Source of the DNA: Erigeron canadensis
Taxonomy: Eukaryota > Streptophyta > Magnoliopsida > Asterales > Asteraceae
Direction of reading: 5' to 3'
DNA length: 64,000 bases
Assembly: GCF_010389155.1 (NCBI RefSeq)
Contig: NC_057761.1
Coordinates: 8,930,501-8,994,500, forward strand
The translations under genes were made by a program, and so were the position numbers. Under the pieces are notes generated by a model that was not told the DNA's origin, made no database searches, and saw only the letters and a program-made list of their open reading frames with translations. This document shows positions 32,065-42,944 of the stretch, piece after piece (positions within the stretch are counted from its first letter, which is position 1; each line of letters starts with the position of its first letter).

Positions 32065-35000
32065 CTAAAGATTTGCTGCATCAAACTCCCGGACTTGTTT
32101 TTGCTTGGCTATCTTGATTGCTGGGTCATCTCTTCTGTGAGGCTTGATCAATTCTTCATCCAACTTGCTGATGAAGTCTCTGTTGTTGGATGTCTCAGCA
32201 CACCTTCTTCTTATGCTTATGATGAACCCAGTGGATGATTTTTCAATCTCTGCCAAGCGGAAGAACAGCTGATGGTTCTGGAAGTTTGTGAAGAACATCC
32301 CAGCAGGATTTTCCAGTACCCTTCCCTCTTCAAAAAAGCTTCTTGGAGGAAGTCTGGTGTTCAACAGAGCATCACCAGTAATAGGAGGAAGGTTAATAGA
32401 CAAGGGTTGATATGCTTCTTTTCTTTTCTTTTTTTCTTACCCTTTTGCCTGTTGATGAGGTGACAACTGCTGGAGTGCTAAACACTTCCCTCAGCATGGG
32501 AAGATTTGTTTGAACTTCGTCTCATACTCCTTATCAAAGTAATATTTAAGCATCTGCTGCAGCTAAGAATAGTTGGGTGAAGTCTTATCTTTCACCAGCA
32601 TATAAACCTCAAACCATTCTGAGGCACCAAGAGTGGTTGTCTTCACTCCTTCATACCTTGCTGGAGTGCTGGTACCTTCCCTTAAGACCTTCAGATTGGT
32701 CTTAAGACCCATGTCAGCTTTGAAGGCCTCAGCAACAATTTTTTTTTTGAGGCCTCTTCCTATCTTCAATATATTTCAACCACTTGGCCTTTTCTTCTTC
32801 AAACTTGGCTCTCTTTTCGCTGAGCTGCTTCTCTACTTCAGCATGCTTTTGTCTATAGAGAGCTTCAGCACCACTAGTGGTTAAAATCATTCTTTGTTAT
32901 CCATCTAGCTGATCCTTTTCAAGGAGAGGCAATAGCTTGATGTACTCAAGATTCTTCCTCTCATTTTCTTGATTTTCTTTGATTATGTCTAGCTCCTTGA
33001 TAGCTTTTTATTCAGTCTTTCCCTCAGCAGTCAAGGCTAGTATATCTATCATTTCATGCATGTGGCCTGTTGGGGATTGGATGGATAGTTGATCAGCAGA
33101 GAGTGAGGAAGAAGAAGAGGGTCTCTTATGCTGGATGATGGCAAGATATTTCTTTTGAGCCCCTGTCATCGGAGTAATGACAACATTTTCAAGGAAGCGT
33201 GGGTGAAAGATTGAGAGAACTTCCTTAGATCTGTCAGTTGCCATTTCTTTAGCGAACCTGGCCTCCCCTTCAGCTCTATGCACTTTGGGGTCAAACTCCT
33301 CCCCAATATCTTCGAACCTTTCAATTTGAGGAGCATTTGCAACCACAATTTGTTGCTCCCCTTTAGCATGTTCTTTCATTTCAATCTCCCCCTTAGCACC
33401 AGTAGGGGGAACAACACTTTCATCAATTTCATCTTCATTTGTCTCCCCCTTAGCACCAGTAGGGGGAACTTTACTTTCTTTTTCTTCACTAACCACTACA
33501 ATTGCCATTTCATTTGCATTTGTGGTGTCAGTGGCAGCATCACCACCCAAGACTTTCTCAGCAGATTCTTCATAGATTTGCTCAACAACTTTGTTTACTT
33601 CTTCGCTGACCATATCTAGGAAGTTGTAATGTTAATAACAACTTCCACAGTTGTCGCCAGCTTGGATTGCTGATTGACTAACTTTGACAGCAGATCCTTG
33701 ATATCAAACTCCTCCTTCTTCAAATTGATTTTTCTTTGACGATCTTCTTCAGTAAAAGAGACTAGAGGAGTGGGAAGATCGGCCACTTGTTTCTTGAAAG
33801 CGTCAATTGGCTTTCTATTCTCATCAAATTGAGTGGCCAGAGGGAAGATGAGGTCAGCTAGCTTTTTAACCTCAACAGCAACATTTGTGCTAAAAGTGAC
33901 TGCTTTGTTGGCATTCCTCAGTAGTAGCATTTTTAACCTCAATGGTAGCAGTATTTTTAGACTGCTTGTGGTACCAGCTGGTTAAAATTTGTACCAGGCT
34001 GTTGGATTCACAATTCTCAAATCTATAGCAATGTTGGCAGCTTTGGTGAGATCATTCAGTTGATGCTCCACCCTAGCCAGTTTGTCAGCAGAAAAGGTAG
34101 AATGAGAAATACCTAGACTCTTAGCTGGAAGAGGCTCCACTTCCTGTGGCTTAACAGAGAGACAACCGGGAACAGCTTGAAGTGAAAAAGGCATGCCCAA
34201 AGATAGCATGGTGTTCACTGGTTGTACAGGTGGAGTTTTGGGCCTGGCAGTGAGAATGACTCCCTCAATTTCTTCAATATTTTCCTCATTTGCTGTAGTG
34301 TCAACAGCAACAGCATCAACATTTTCATAAGTGGCTGCTGCATTTTCACCAGCAGCAGTTGCCTCATCACCATCATCAACCTCCATGTCACTGGCTTCGA
34401 TTTCATCAGCCTGGTTAGAGAAATCCAGCTGGAATGCATCAGCTATAAACTCACCCAGCTCCAGATCGCTTTCCTCATCAACAACCTCAACATCAGCATC
34501 TTCAAGATTTTCCTCACCAGTCTCTTCAACATCAAATTCTTTTTCAACCCTATGTGTGACATCCTCAGCACCCATATCTAGATCAACATCATCCATTGAA
34601 ATTGAGCCTTCAATAGTTTCCCTAGGAGCTTGTACTTCAGATTGATCAACAGTAGCAGCTTCCTTATCATCAGTAGAGAAATTGATAGGGAAGGGAGATA
34701 ATCTTGCTTCTGGTTCTGAATGTTGCAACTCAATATTTTCTACAGTAGTGAGAGCAGCGAATTTGGAGTTGAATTGCTCAAGGTCGCAAGCAGGATTTTT
34801 ATATACAGTGCTGGCGACCGTTGGAGAAAGAATGTAGTGAGCACCACTTGGAAGATATTCTTCCTTCAGCTCTCGCCTGAAGATCAGTGAGAGAAATCTA
34901 GCAAAGGGCACTGAAATTGACCTGTTTCGAGCAGTGACCTTTGCCTTCAAATTTTCAAATATGACACTGGCAAAGTCAATGAACCAACCATTTGCTAGTG

Positions 35001-35641
35001 CATATATAATCTGCATTTGGGCAGCAGTGGCCTGATCGAAGGACCCACTCTTCCCACCAAGACATTTGATAACGTTTGTAAACAACAACCTCCATACACC
35101 AGGCAAGAACTTCTTCTGAGGGTTGCTGTGAACAGGTTAAGCTGGTTCTACATTCGTTCCATACCCAATAGACAACAACCATTTCTTCCATACTTCAGCT
35201 GATACCAAATTAGAAAATTGCCTTTCTTCAGATTGTGAAGGCAGTCGAAGAACATCTCGTAACAGTTCAACAGAGATGGTGATTGTGTGTTTTCCTTTCA
35301 TAAAAGTACCAGAGATGGCGTTGCTGGCAATATTGTAGTCGCATGTCTACCAAAACTCCCTTAAGAGACGGAAACACATCTCTTTAAGGTCCCTGTAGAT
35401 TGCCCTTCTAACAGGACATACTTTAATAAAATCAAGCATTGAGAAGTATCCCTTGACTTTCGAAATAATTTCATCAGATCCCATAAAATTATTGGGTTTT
35501 GATGACTAGTTTCTGGGCTTGAAAAGAAGCATGGTCTGAAGGACGAATGCCTTCAGGATCAAAAACTTTTGATGGGAGATTAGATTGAGTATTTTCTAGG
35601 GTTTCTTGATTTTCAGGAACTTATTCAGATTGTGAAGCCAT
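32065..35641 (-). pseudogene. ORF3 of element A (third, env-position ORF)
   Basis: ATG at 35641 (MASQSE) starts about 1190 codons now broken by stops and frameshifts; long pieces are 35106-33982, 33942-33616, 33613-33008 and 32403-32065. The N-terminal domain shows VELLRDVLRLPSQ, SIGYGTN, LPGVWRLLFTNVIKCL and SFDQATAAQMQIIYAL, which line up with ORF3 of B and C. An acidic Glu/Asp/Ala-rich middle follows, then a repeated PPTGAKGE (33385-33454), then a C-terminal domain ending IRRRCAETSNNRDF...REFDAANL. No membrane segment or signal peptide is evident. The position after pol is that of Sirevirus env-like genes; the function is unknown. Confidence 0.7.
33354..33454 (-). repeat. Three polypurine-like tracts inside ORF3 of A
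   Basis: GCTAAGGGGGAGA at 33442-33454 and 33385-33397 (57 bases apart) and a weaker GCTAAAGGGGAGC at about 33354-33366. They encode AKGE in a PPTGAKGE repeat and match the polypurine tract of C and D. Confidence 0.6.
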
Positions 35642-35816
35642 TTTAGTGATTTTTTGAGGAAAATGATAGAGATCAGAAAGGAAGATTGAACAGAGATTTT
35701 TGAAGTTGGAAAGAAGAGATTTTGAGATTTTAGAGAATATAAGAGATTATTTGGAAGAATAAGAGAGAAAAATGAACGTAAAAGACGGAGAGGTGGAAGA
35801 GATTTGTATATATATG
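35642..35816 (-). promoter_or_regulatory. Promoter-like TATA and CT-rich leader before ORF3 of A
   Basis: On the minus strand a TATA box (ATATATATA, 35807-35815) lies 166 bases before the ATG at 35641. Between them the strand is strongly CT-rich (CTCTTCCACCTCTCC, CTCTCTTATTC), like a plant 5' leader with a pyrimidine patch. GGGCCCAT lies just upstream. This is ORF3's own promoter by inference. Confidence 0.5.
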
Positions 35817-35893
35817 GCATGGAAATGGGCCCCATAACTGCAAAAGTGATCGGTCACGTTTTTCTCTCTCATACATATTAAGTATATATCTAA

Positions 35894-35898
35894 ATATT
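35894..35898. other. Target site duplication, left (element C)
   Basis: ATATT immediately before the C LTR; repeated at 61566-61570 after the right LTR. Confidence 0.9.
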
Positions 35899-36187
35899 TG
35901 TTAGAAATATAAATAGTGCTTAGTTGTAGTTAAAAACAATGTATGATTATGTACTTATTGTAAGGTTGAGGGCAGTTTTTGTAAGTTTCCTTAGAGTATA
36001 AATACCCCTCAAACCTTCTTTCCTTGTAATCTGATAACTCATTTCCCACACAATTTACGTATTGAATGTAATCAGATCATTCCACTTACACACCTTTCTC
36101 TCTCAAGAACACACACTAACACACACATTCCACCATTGTTGAGTACCTTACTTCCGCATCAAAACATGAATCAATTACAGTTTTACA
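35899..36187 (+). repeat. 5' LTR of element C
   Basis: TGTTAGAAAT...GTTTTACA, 289 bp, with TATAAATA at 35997-36004. About ten differences from the right copy. Confidence 0.95.
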
Positions 36188-36189
36188 TG

Positions 36190-36201
36190 TGGTATCAGAG
36201 C
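36190..36201 (+). other. Primer-binding site, tRNA-iMet type (element C)
   Basis: TGGTATCAGAGC two bases after the LTR. Confidence 0.92.
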
Positions 36202-37175
36202 AAAACAACAATCTGTTGAAGATCCAGAATAAATTCTATACAGATTTGTGTTAATTTTGTCAAATTTCATCAATTCGTGTTCATTCAAAACCGTTTCTGC
36301 TCTTCACCAATTCACTATCAATTTTCACTCAATTTACCTGTTTTTGTTCACAAATCCATTCTAAATCACCTCTGAAAACAACTTGTTAAATTTCAGAATT
36401 CAATTCAAAATTTTGAGTATAATCCGAAATTTGTGGAAAGTTGACTAGATTTTGGGATTCGAGTTTGAGTTGATTTGAGCTATGAATTTGTTTCTAGGGT
36501 TGTGTGCGATCGAATTCTGAGCATTTCTGTTTTTGAATCATGTTCTAACTCTCAAAATTGAGTGAGAAAAGAGCAAATTAGTGTCAAACACGACTATTTT
36601 GTCGTTTCTGGTGTTCTTGTTGAAATTGCCTTAAAACGATCTTCCTTTAGATCGTTTCACTTAATTTTTTCTAAGACAATCACCCAAGATCGTCCTAGTG
36701 GTTTTCTGGCTTTTGGTGTTAAGACGATCTTGCGAAGATCGTCCTAGCATTTTTAGTTCCGTGTGAACTATGAGTGGTGATTTGATCATTTGAAGTTGTT
36801 GTGATTGGGAATCACACACTTCCTGGGTAACTAATCTCTTTGAGATTGGTTTTGCTCAACAATCTTGAAATTATATTCATTATTCTGTCCAAATTTCCTA
36901 AAATTTTTCATACTTAGAAAATTTAACTCAAGTTCTTCTAAGACGATCTTCCATCAAGACCGTCTTATTTTTCCTTAAAAATTTTTCTAAGACGATCTTC
37001 CCCAAGACCGACTTATCTTCCTATCTTCCGTACTTAAAACTTTTTTTCGAGTTATTTTTCTAAGACGATCTTACCAAAGATCGTCCTATCTTTCCTTCTT
37101 CAATACGATCTCCTCAAGATCGTTTTGTCTTCCAAAATTCAAAAACAATTTCCAAATCATTGTTCATTCATTTCA
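36202..37175 (+). other. 5' leader of element C with hairpin words
   Basis: Non-coding. At 36636-37128 it carries about seven ACGATCTTnnnnAAGATCGT-type inverted repeats (36636, 36720, 36940, 36986, 37062 and others), the same word as in element D. 36202-36630 is AT-rich with nothing I can name. Confidence 0.75.
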
Positions 37176-38252
37176 ATGACAACAACCAACATTGATCCAA
37201 TAATGTCAATCATCAGACCTCCAATTCGTCACAAAAATTCTTTTGTCAAATGGCAAAATGAATTCATGGATTTTCTTGATACCAAACCAAATGGTGTCTT
37301 CATTAAAGAATCAATTCTTGAAGGTCCAATTCATTTCAAAGATTCCAATGGAGTTATTCTTACCAATGACCAACTGACTGAAGTTCAAAGAGCAGTAATT
37401 CAAGCTGACAAGCAAGCTAAATCCTATATCTATGAATCTCTTCCTGATGAGATTTTCTCTGCTGTTAATCATGATCACAATGCCAAAGAGATATGGGATG
37501 ATTTACCAAAGTTTGCTGAATCTAAAGATTTCAAATGCTTGATGACTTCAACAACCATTTCTTCACAAACTACTTTACAAATAACAACAAGTGTGGTAGA
37601 TTTCATTTCCAAAGATGATTTCTTGTGTGTCCAAACAACTGCTGATACTTTGACAAAGCAAAATATTACTTTGAAAAACAATTTGAAAATGGCTAAACAA
37701 GAGTTTGATAAAATCAATGAAAATTTTTCAGAACTCTCAATAGCACATGAAGCTCTCAAAGTGAATTGTGAGTCTTTAAAAGAAATGCATTTGTCAAGTA
37801 CCAGTTCCCAAGTTGTTTCTCCTAATGCTCATTTGACTAACAAATGTCAAGACCTTGAAGAGATTGTCCATTCACTCAAGCAGACCATTAAGACTCTAAA
37901 GCTTGAGAAAACCAATGAGTGGATAAGAGCAAATGCAAGACAAGCTAATGTTGAGTTTCTCACCAATAAAATGAAAGATTTTAGACCCAACTATGAAAAA
38001 CATGAACGACAGATTTCTGATCTAAACAGTACTTGTTTTCTCAAAGGAGTTGAAATTGAAACTCTTCAAAAACAGGTTGAGGAGTTGAAAGCAAATGTTT
38101 TGTTCTATCAAGAAAAAATATATAAAATTGAACAAAATCCTCTTCTGAATTTCACTGGTTATTATAACAAGTCAAAGATTGATAGATCAGAACTTCTTCT
38201 TGGTTTAGGTTTTAGAAAAAATTCAAAAAGAAGACCTTGGTCCACTTTATGA
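37176..38252 (+). CDS. gag N-terminus fused in frame to coiled-coil extension (element C)
   Basis: ATG at 37176 gives MTTTNIDP and about 359 codons. Residues to about 110 are the copia gag N-terminus (FVKWQNEFMDFLDTKPNG; LPDEIFSAVNHDHNAKEIWDDL). There the frame passes directly into the post-knuckle extension (TLTKQNITLKNNLKMAKQEF; LEKTNEWIRANARQANVEFL; KGVEIETLQKQVEELKANV). The capsid C-terminus and the zinc knuckle that D has between these parts are missing without loss of frame. The frame breaks near 38215. Such a protein may still join particles but should bind RNA poorly; this is inference. Confidence 0.7.
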   Translation: MTTTNIDPIMSIIRPPIRHKNSFVKWQNEFMDFLDTKPNGVFIKESILEGPIHFKDSNGVILTNDQLTEVQRAVIQADKQAKSYIYESLPDEIFSAVNHDHNAKEIWDDLPKFAESKDFKCLMTSTTISSQTTLQITTSVVDFISKDDFLCVQTTADTLTKQNITLKNNLKMAKQEFDKINENFSELSIAHEALKVNCESLKEMHLSSTSSQVVSPNAHLTNKCQDLEEIVHSLKQTIKTLKLEKTNEWIRANARQANVEFLTNKMKDFRPNYEKHERQISDLNSTCFLKGVEIETLQKQVEELKANVLFYQEKIYKIEQNPLLNFTGYYNKSKIDRSELLLGLGFRKNSKRRPWSTL

Positions 38253-39831
38253 TGAAAAATGCCTTAGAATTGGCATGAAGAATTCATCAGACCATCTGAG
38301 GATGACTTTGAGCCAGATGATGTTGAAAGACCAAAAACAAATCAGATTGGTATTGATTATGTTGCTCTAAATGACACATACAACAAAACTCATACTAGAT
38401 CCATCTACGAGTTAGAAGAAATAAACAACATTTCAATTCCTGAAAATGATTCTCAAAAAGTTTGTTCAAAACCAATTTCACAAAGAGCTTATATTCCAAC
38501 TACCATAATGGAAAAGGAAATTGAAGGTTTAAAAAAAAATTGAGTCTCAACAAAAAGTCATTAAACATCTGAAAACTCAAGATCATTCTCCAAAGGTAAG
38601 TAAGACCATCCCTACCCAAATGTTGCATGATCTTAATTCTATTAATTGCTCCACACCATCCCATGGGTGTGAGAATTCTAAAGATATGCAGAGTGATAGC
38701 ATTTCTCCTTAAGAGATTCATGATATGTCTACGTCAATCTTCTCATCATTTCTTCAGATGGAAGAGAAAGTTCAAGCATTGAAAGCAAAAACTCTTGCTT
38801 CTGTCAAGAAGATACTTTCTGTTGATACTCCAATGACCATCCCTGATGACCAAAATAAAGTGAACTTAGAGCAATAGATTGAGACTCCTAAAGATCTTAA
38901 GGCTAAAGCAAAAGCAATAATTGAAAAATTGACAAACAGAACTGTTTTCAAACCAGAAGTTCAAATGAAAGTTCCAGATTTTACTGTTGAAGAACTTGAT
39001 AAGTTTTTGGAAACTGATCATGTTTTTGCACCAGAAGTTGAAAAAGAACTTGAAAAACTGTCACCCAAAAAGCCTAAAGTTGCATCAAAGAAGGAATCTA
39101 AATCCAAGATTGCTCCAACTTCATTTTATCACCCAAAGGTCAGCATGCACCAGCTGTCAAAGGTAAGAAGCCCATTCTAAATACCTCAAAGAACAAGGTT
39201 GATACTTCATCTGTATCTAGAACCACTGCTCCTAAAGTTGACTCACAATCTAATCCTTTACCTAAGATGTCAAAGTCTAACAAAGATTTTCTAATTACTG
39301 ATACATCTAATGGTAAAACCAGATATAGAGATCAGTATGGTTGGTTCACTGTTGGAAACCCAAAGAAACAAAACATCAAATCTTCCAAGAAAACCAACAA
39401 TCAAAATGTGTTTTTAACTCCTCGAACTAATTCTAAGAATTTATTTGTTACAGGAGAAAAGAGTTTAGCTAGTAACCATAAGTGGATTCCTAAATCTTCA
39501 TTGAGAAAATCTACTAGCTATGCTAAAACACAAGTTTCTATTAAATCACCAGTTAGAAGAAGTTGGACAGCTAATGATTACAAGAATAAAGTTCCTAATA
39601 GGAAGTTTGTTTCAAATTTGAGTAATTCAGCTAAACCATGGTCTGTAGTAAATTCTAAATCTTCTACTGTGATTTCTAAACCATTGATTGTTGATTTTAA
39701 TGGGATAGTGATGAATTTTAAGAATAAACCTCTTGTTCGAAAACCCCATTTGTATACCTTGAATGTTTCCTCTAACCCAAAAGGACCCATTTAAAAGTGG
39801 GTACCAAAACAAATTTAATTGTGTTTTGCAG
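38253..39831 (+). pseudogene. gag extension, distal part (element C)
   Basis: Frame-broken continuation: acidic stretch (FEPDDVERPKTNQIGIDY), IPTTIMEKEIEGLKK (compare STILEKQIEGLQQ in D), a Lys-rich part and a 175-codon open piece (39267-39794) with NGKTRYRDQYGWFTVGNPKKQ, nearly the motif of D. It ends KGPI, a stop, KWVPKQI and TAA. No TQT array was seen, and the stretch corresponding to it is decayed. Confidence 0.7.
39801..39831 (+). promoter_or_regulatory. gag/protease junction with stop and splice-like borders (element C)
   Basis: AAGTGG|GTACC at 39801, TAA within, GTTTTGCAG|G at 39831; 31 bases. Phase is conserved on both sides, as in D, F and B. Confidence 0.5.
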
Positions 39832-40059
39832 GTAATAAAGGTCTGTGTTTAGCATTTCAATTCTGGATGCTTCTCAACACATGATCCTGGAATAAGTTTC
39901 TTTTCAAAGAAACAATCTCGAATAAGTGCTCATTACCAATGCACTTACTTTCCTCTGAATGTTCTATACAGATCCTTCATCTCTTTATTTGCCATTCATT
40001 ATTTGTCAAACATTCATGCTATGTTTATGTGCAATGTGCTTAAATATCAAGCAATGTTT
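39832..40059 (+). pseudogene. Protease vestige; rest of pol deleted (element C)
   Basis: About 40 codons with an NSGC motif where protease has DSGC, then loss of any pol similarity. A polypurine tract follows at 40060. Integrase, RT and RNase H (about 3 kb in D) are missing from both sides of element B. Confidence 0.6.
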
Positions 40060-40074
40060 GAGGGGGAGAAAAAG
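40060..40074 (+). other. Internal polypurine tract (element C)
   Basis: GAGGGGGAGAAAAAG, like the terminal tract at 61264-61275. Multiple polypurine tracts are described for Sireviruses. Another copy is inside ORF3 at about 59588. Confidence 0.6.
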
Positions 40075-40359
40075 GATAATTCATGAATCTAGGGGAGTTT
40101 GTGTATTTGCACTATTTGAAGAGAAACTTATTGTTAATTTATTTTAGAAAAACAAATAAAAATGAAAAATCCATAAAAATGATAAAATCAGAAACCAAAA
40201 TTTGTTTTGATTAAGTTGTTTCATTATTTGTTTTGCTATATTTTTTATTTGTTTTGTTTAGTTGTTTATCATTTGTCTTAATGATATGTTTAGTTTTTGA
40301 ATCCATTTTCTAATTTTCCTTGATAAATTAAGTGAGCCTAAATTTTTTCTTAAAAACAT

Positions 40360-40660
40360 CAAGCCCAGTTCTAAAGCCCAATTGTTACATTTGAGCCCAA
40401 ACCTTTTCAAATCGAGTCAATACCCATTCGACCCGACCCGATTCGAGTCTTCTACAACAAGTTGGAGGGAAGAATTATTTTTTTCTTTATCCTCATTTCT
40501 TTTACCCGTAAAACAAACACTCAATCTCTCTCTCTCTCACACAAAATCACTTCAAAACCATTTTGTATTGATCATTGAAACAAATTAAGGGTTGTGTTGC
40601 GTTTTTCGAACTAATCATTTCATTCCATAACATCTTCATCAGATAATTCCATCTTCAAGT
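40360..40660 (+). promoter_or_regulatory. Promoter-like region and 5' splice site upstream of ORF3 (element C)
   Basis: Three AGCCCA motifs lie in 40365-40400. A pyrimidine patch (CTCTCTCTCTCTC) follows at about 40525-40540. TCAA|GTAAGAAT near 40658 is a strong 5' splice-site match. No clear TATA. A 5' leader intron to an AG shortly before ATG 42222 (TTAAAATCAG, about 42210) is possible. Confidence 0.4.
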
Positions 40661-40851
40661 AAGAATTCGACCTCAAATGTAGATCTCATTTAATCAATTT
40701 TATTCGAAATTCTTGCATCTGTTAATGTTTCTGTGAATGTGGAATGATTTAGAAACATGTTTAGGTTATGTGTGAATGCATTTAACATGTTTAAATACTC
40801 AAAGTTGTGATTTAGGAAATTCAAAAATGGCAAACCCCTGTTTCAATGAAG

Positions 40852-41752
40852 AAGACGACCTAGGACGGTCTTCTAAAGTTTCTAGGTCATTTTTGTTGAT
40901 TTTTGGGATTTGAGTTGTTATATCCTGCTTACATTTCTTCAATTTAGAGTTTGTATTATGCTTAGATGATTAGTTTGTTAATGTTTGTGGTGTATGTTAA
41001 CTGATTGGATTTAAAACGATCTAGGCAAAGTCTTCTTAATTTAAAGTCTGGGTTGGTTCTGAGACGATCTTGACCAAGATCGTCTTGGTTCCAAAAAACG
41101 ACTTGGAAATAAGACGATCTTGCCAAGACCGTCTTAGTTCCACTTATGTGTTTTTCCATTGTAACCCCTGAGACCAAGACCAAGATGATCTTGTCAGGAT
41201 CGTCTTAGGATCTGTACACTATGTGCTTGATGGAAATTTTTCAAAATTCAATTAAATGTTTAACTGATCTCGTAAGAGATCGGTTTTGCTCAAAACTAAT
41301 ACTTTCAAATATAAGGGGAGATTATGCTCAATTTTTTCAGAAATTGACATAATTTCAACTTACATTTCTAAGTGTTAGAATTTTTCAAAAATGAAGTGAA
41401 GTATTTTATCACTTGGTTTCCAAGACGATCTTGTCAAGATCATCTCAATATTCCTTCACTTCAAAAGTTTTTCAAAGAACAAACCTCAAGACGATCTTCA
41501 CCAAGATCGTCTCATTTTCCATTCTATACTTAAACCTTTTTCAAACATAAAATTTGAAACAATCTTAACTAGATCGTCCCACTGGTTTTTCAAGACTTAA
41601 CATTTTTCCAAATGTCAAGACGATCTTCATCAAGATCATCTCACCTTTTATTTTACTATACTTAAACTTTTTCACCAATTCAAATATTAAGACAATCCAT
41701 TCCATAATCGTCTTGTTTACAAACCTGAGTTCACCTCAAAAGATCGTCCTAG
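40852..41752 (+). repeat. ACGATCTT...AAGATCGT array upstream of ORF3 (element C)
   Basis: About eleven copies, including ones near 41017, 41063, 41112, 41185, 41423, 41490 and 41620, some degenerate. The same word occupies the leaders of C and D. No coding region. Confidence 0.75.
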
Positions 41753-41875
41753 TTTTCTATACTTAGAAATTTTTTCAAGTTTGTTCAAAAAATTTTTCTT
41801 TACTTTTTATTTTGTTGTGTGGTGTGACAAAGTACTTTGTATTGTCAAATAATTGCAATATATTTGAAATATAAG

Positions 41876-42120
41876 GAATTGAACGCCTTTGTGTACTTCC
41901 TTACTATTCTCAAATATCGTGTATTTATATGATTCTACTGTATTTTCAAAGTTATATATATATTTCTATATATAAAAATATAAGGAATTGAAGGCCTTTG
42001 TGTTCTTCCTTACTATGTTTATATATGGAAATATGTATCTAACTATTCTGTGCTTATTTTCTCCTATCAAGTTATATGTATGGAATACACTGAGTTGATC
42101 GCCTTTGTGAACCTCTTCGT
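41876..42120 (+). repeat. Three GCCTTTGTGTACTTCC phrases (element C)
   Basis: At about 41883, 41993 and 42101, each after GAA(C/G) or GATC, about 110 bases apart with AT-rich DNA between. They are the complement of the phrase in the D tail at 11544-11881. Confidence 0.6.
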
Positions 42121-42221
42121 ATTTTAGATAAATCACTTGTATGAAACTTGTTATTTGCTATTCAAACATTACTTTATGTGTGCATTAAACTGTTTTATAT
42201 CTTAAAATCAGAAAAATAAAA

Positions 42222-42275
42222 AATGGAACATCAAGATCAAGTTGAACATGATGAAAAGATTGCTCTAAATGCATC
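42222..42275 (+). pseudogene. ORF3 first exon-like piece of element C, cut by B
   Basis: ATG at 42222 gives MEHQDQVEHDEKIALNAS. The frame stops at the B insertion and continues in register after it at 56649, with a TAA eight codons later. This places the true ORF3 start upstream of the B insertion. Confidence 0.7.
42271..42275. other. Target site duplication, left (element B)
   Basis: GCATC, repeated at 56644-56648. Removing B and one copy restores the ORF3 reading frame of C. Confidence 0.8.
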
Positions 42276-42888
42276 TGTAAGGTGCCCTATCGTTGCGTGG
42301 TCGTAATAAGACGCGATTCGTTATGTCAAGAGTGCGGAATCCTCTTGAGATAACTAGATTGCTATTGCCTTTCATTGATTAATGAGCAATTAACCAACCC
42401 AAGGAGATGCAGAAGGCTTGTGGTTTGTGTATAAGGCTACACGAAAGAACAATTAACCTTAGATCGTAAATTCGTAAATAACTCTCAAGAATTCAAAAAC
42501 GATTAACCTAATTTCATAGATTTGGTCTTGTATTTATACTAATTAAGTATTGGATCGTGTGGGCTTAGGCCTTAATTACGTATTAGGCCTGAAAACAATA
42601 AACAACCGATCTGCCTCATGTTGACGTCAGCACGAGGCTGTTCCTACATGCTGATGACGTCAGCACGAGGGACGACCGTTTAAGTGTTCTACGACACTTG
42701 TAAACCTTGACTCTATGTTCTTATACCTGCAAAACAATATATAACACACAAACACAATACAAAATATAAACAGATATAATATTGAAGTTCAAACGTAATC
42801 ATTAAATATCAACACAAGTTCATATTTAAATGATTGCAAACGAGTTCCTAAAAACATAAACAATAATCAAATCTATGTTGCGATTGTC
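42276..42888 (-). repeat. 3' LTR of element B
   Basis: Plus strand TGTAAGGTGCCC...GATTGTC. About 98 percent identical to the right copy except for a missing block of about 48 bases near 42677. TGACGTCA at 42622-42629 and 42655-42662 lies upstream (on the minus strand) of TATAAATA at 42531-42538. Confidence 0.92.
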
Positions 42889-42895
42889 CCCTTGA
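42889..42895 (-). other. Polypurine tract (element B)
   Basis: Minus strand AAGGGG against the LTR; shorter than in C and D. Confidence 0.55.
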
Positions 42896-42944
42896 CGATT
42901 GCAACTAGATCTCTTTAAAGTCTTCAAAACTTGAACTTCAAATC

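Larger units (their letters stand above)
31362..35898 (-). mobile_element. Element A, 3' part (third ORF and 3' LTR)
   Basis: This minus-strand part ends at the insertion point of C. The other part of A continues at 61566 with the same ATATT duplication, through a repeat-rich spacer into pol at 62511-64000. With C removed, pol, spacer, ORF3 and LTR line up in one direction. The 5' half of A lies beyond the window. Confidence 0.75.
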
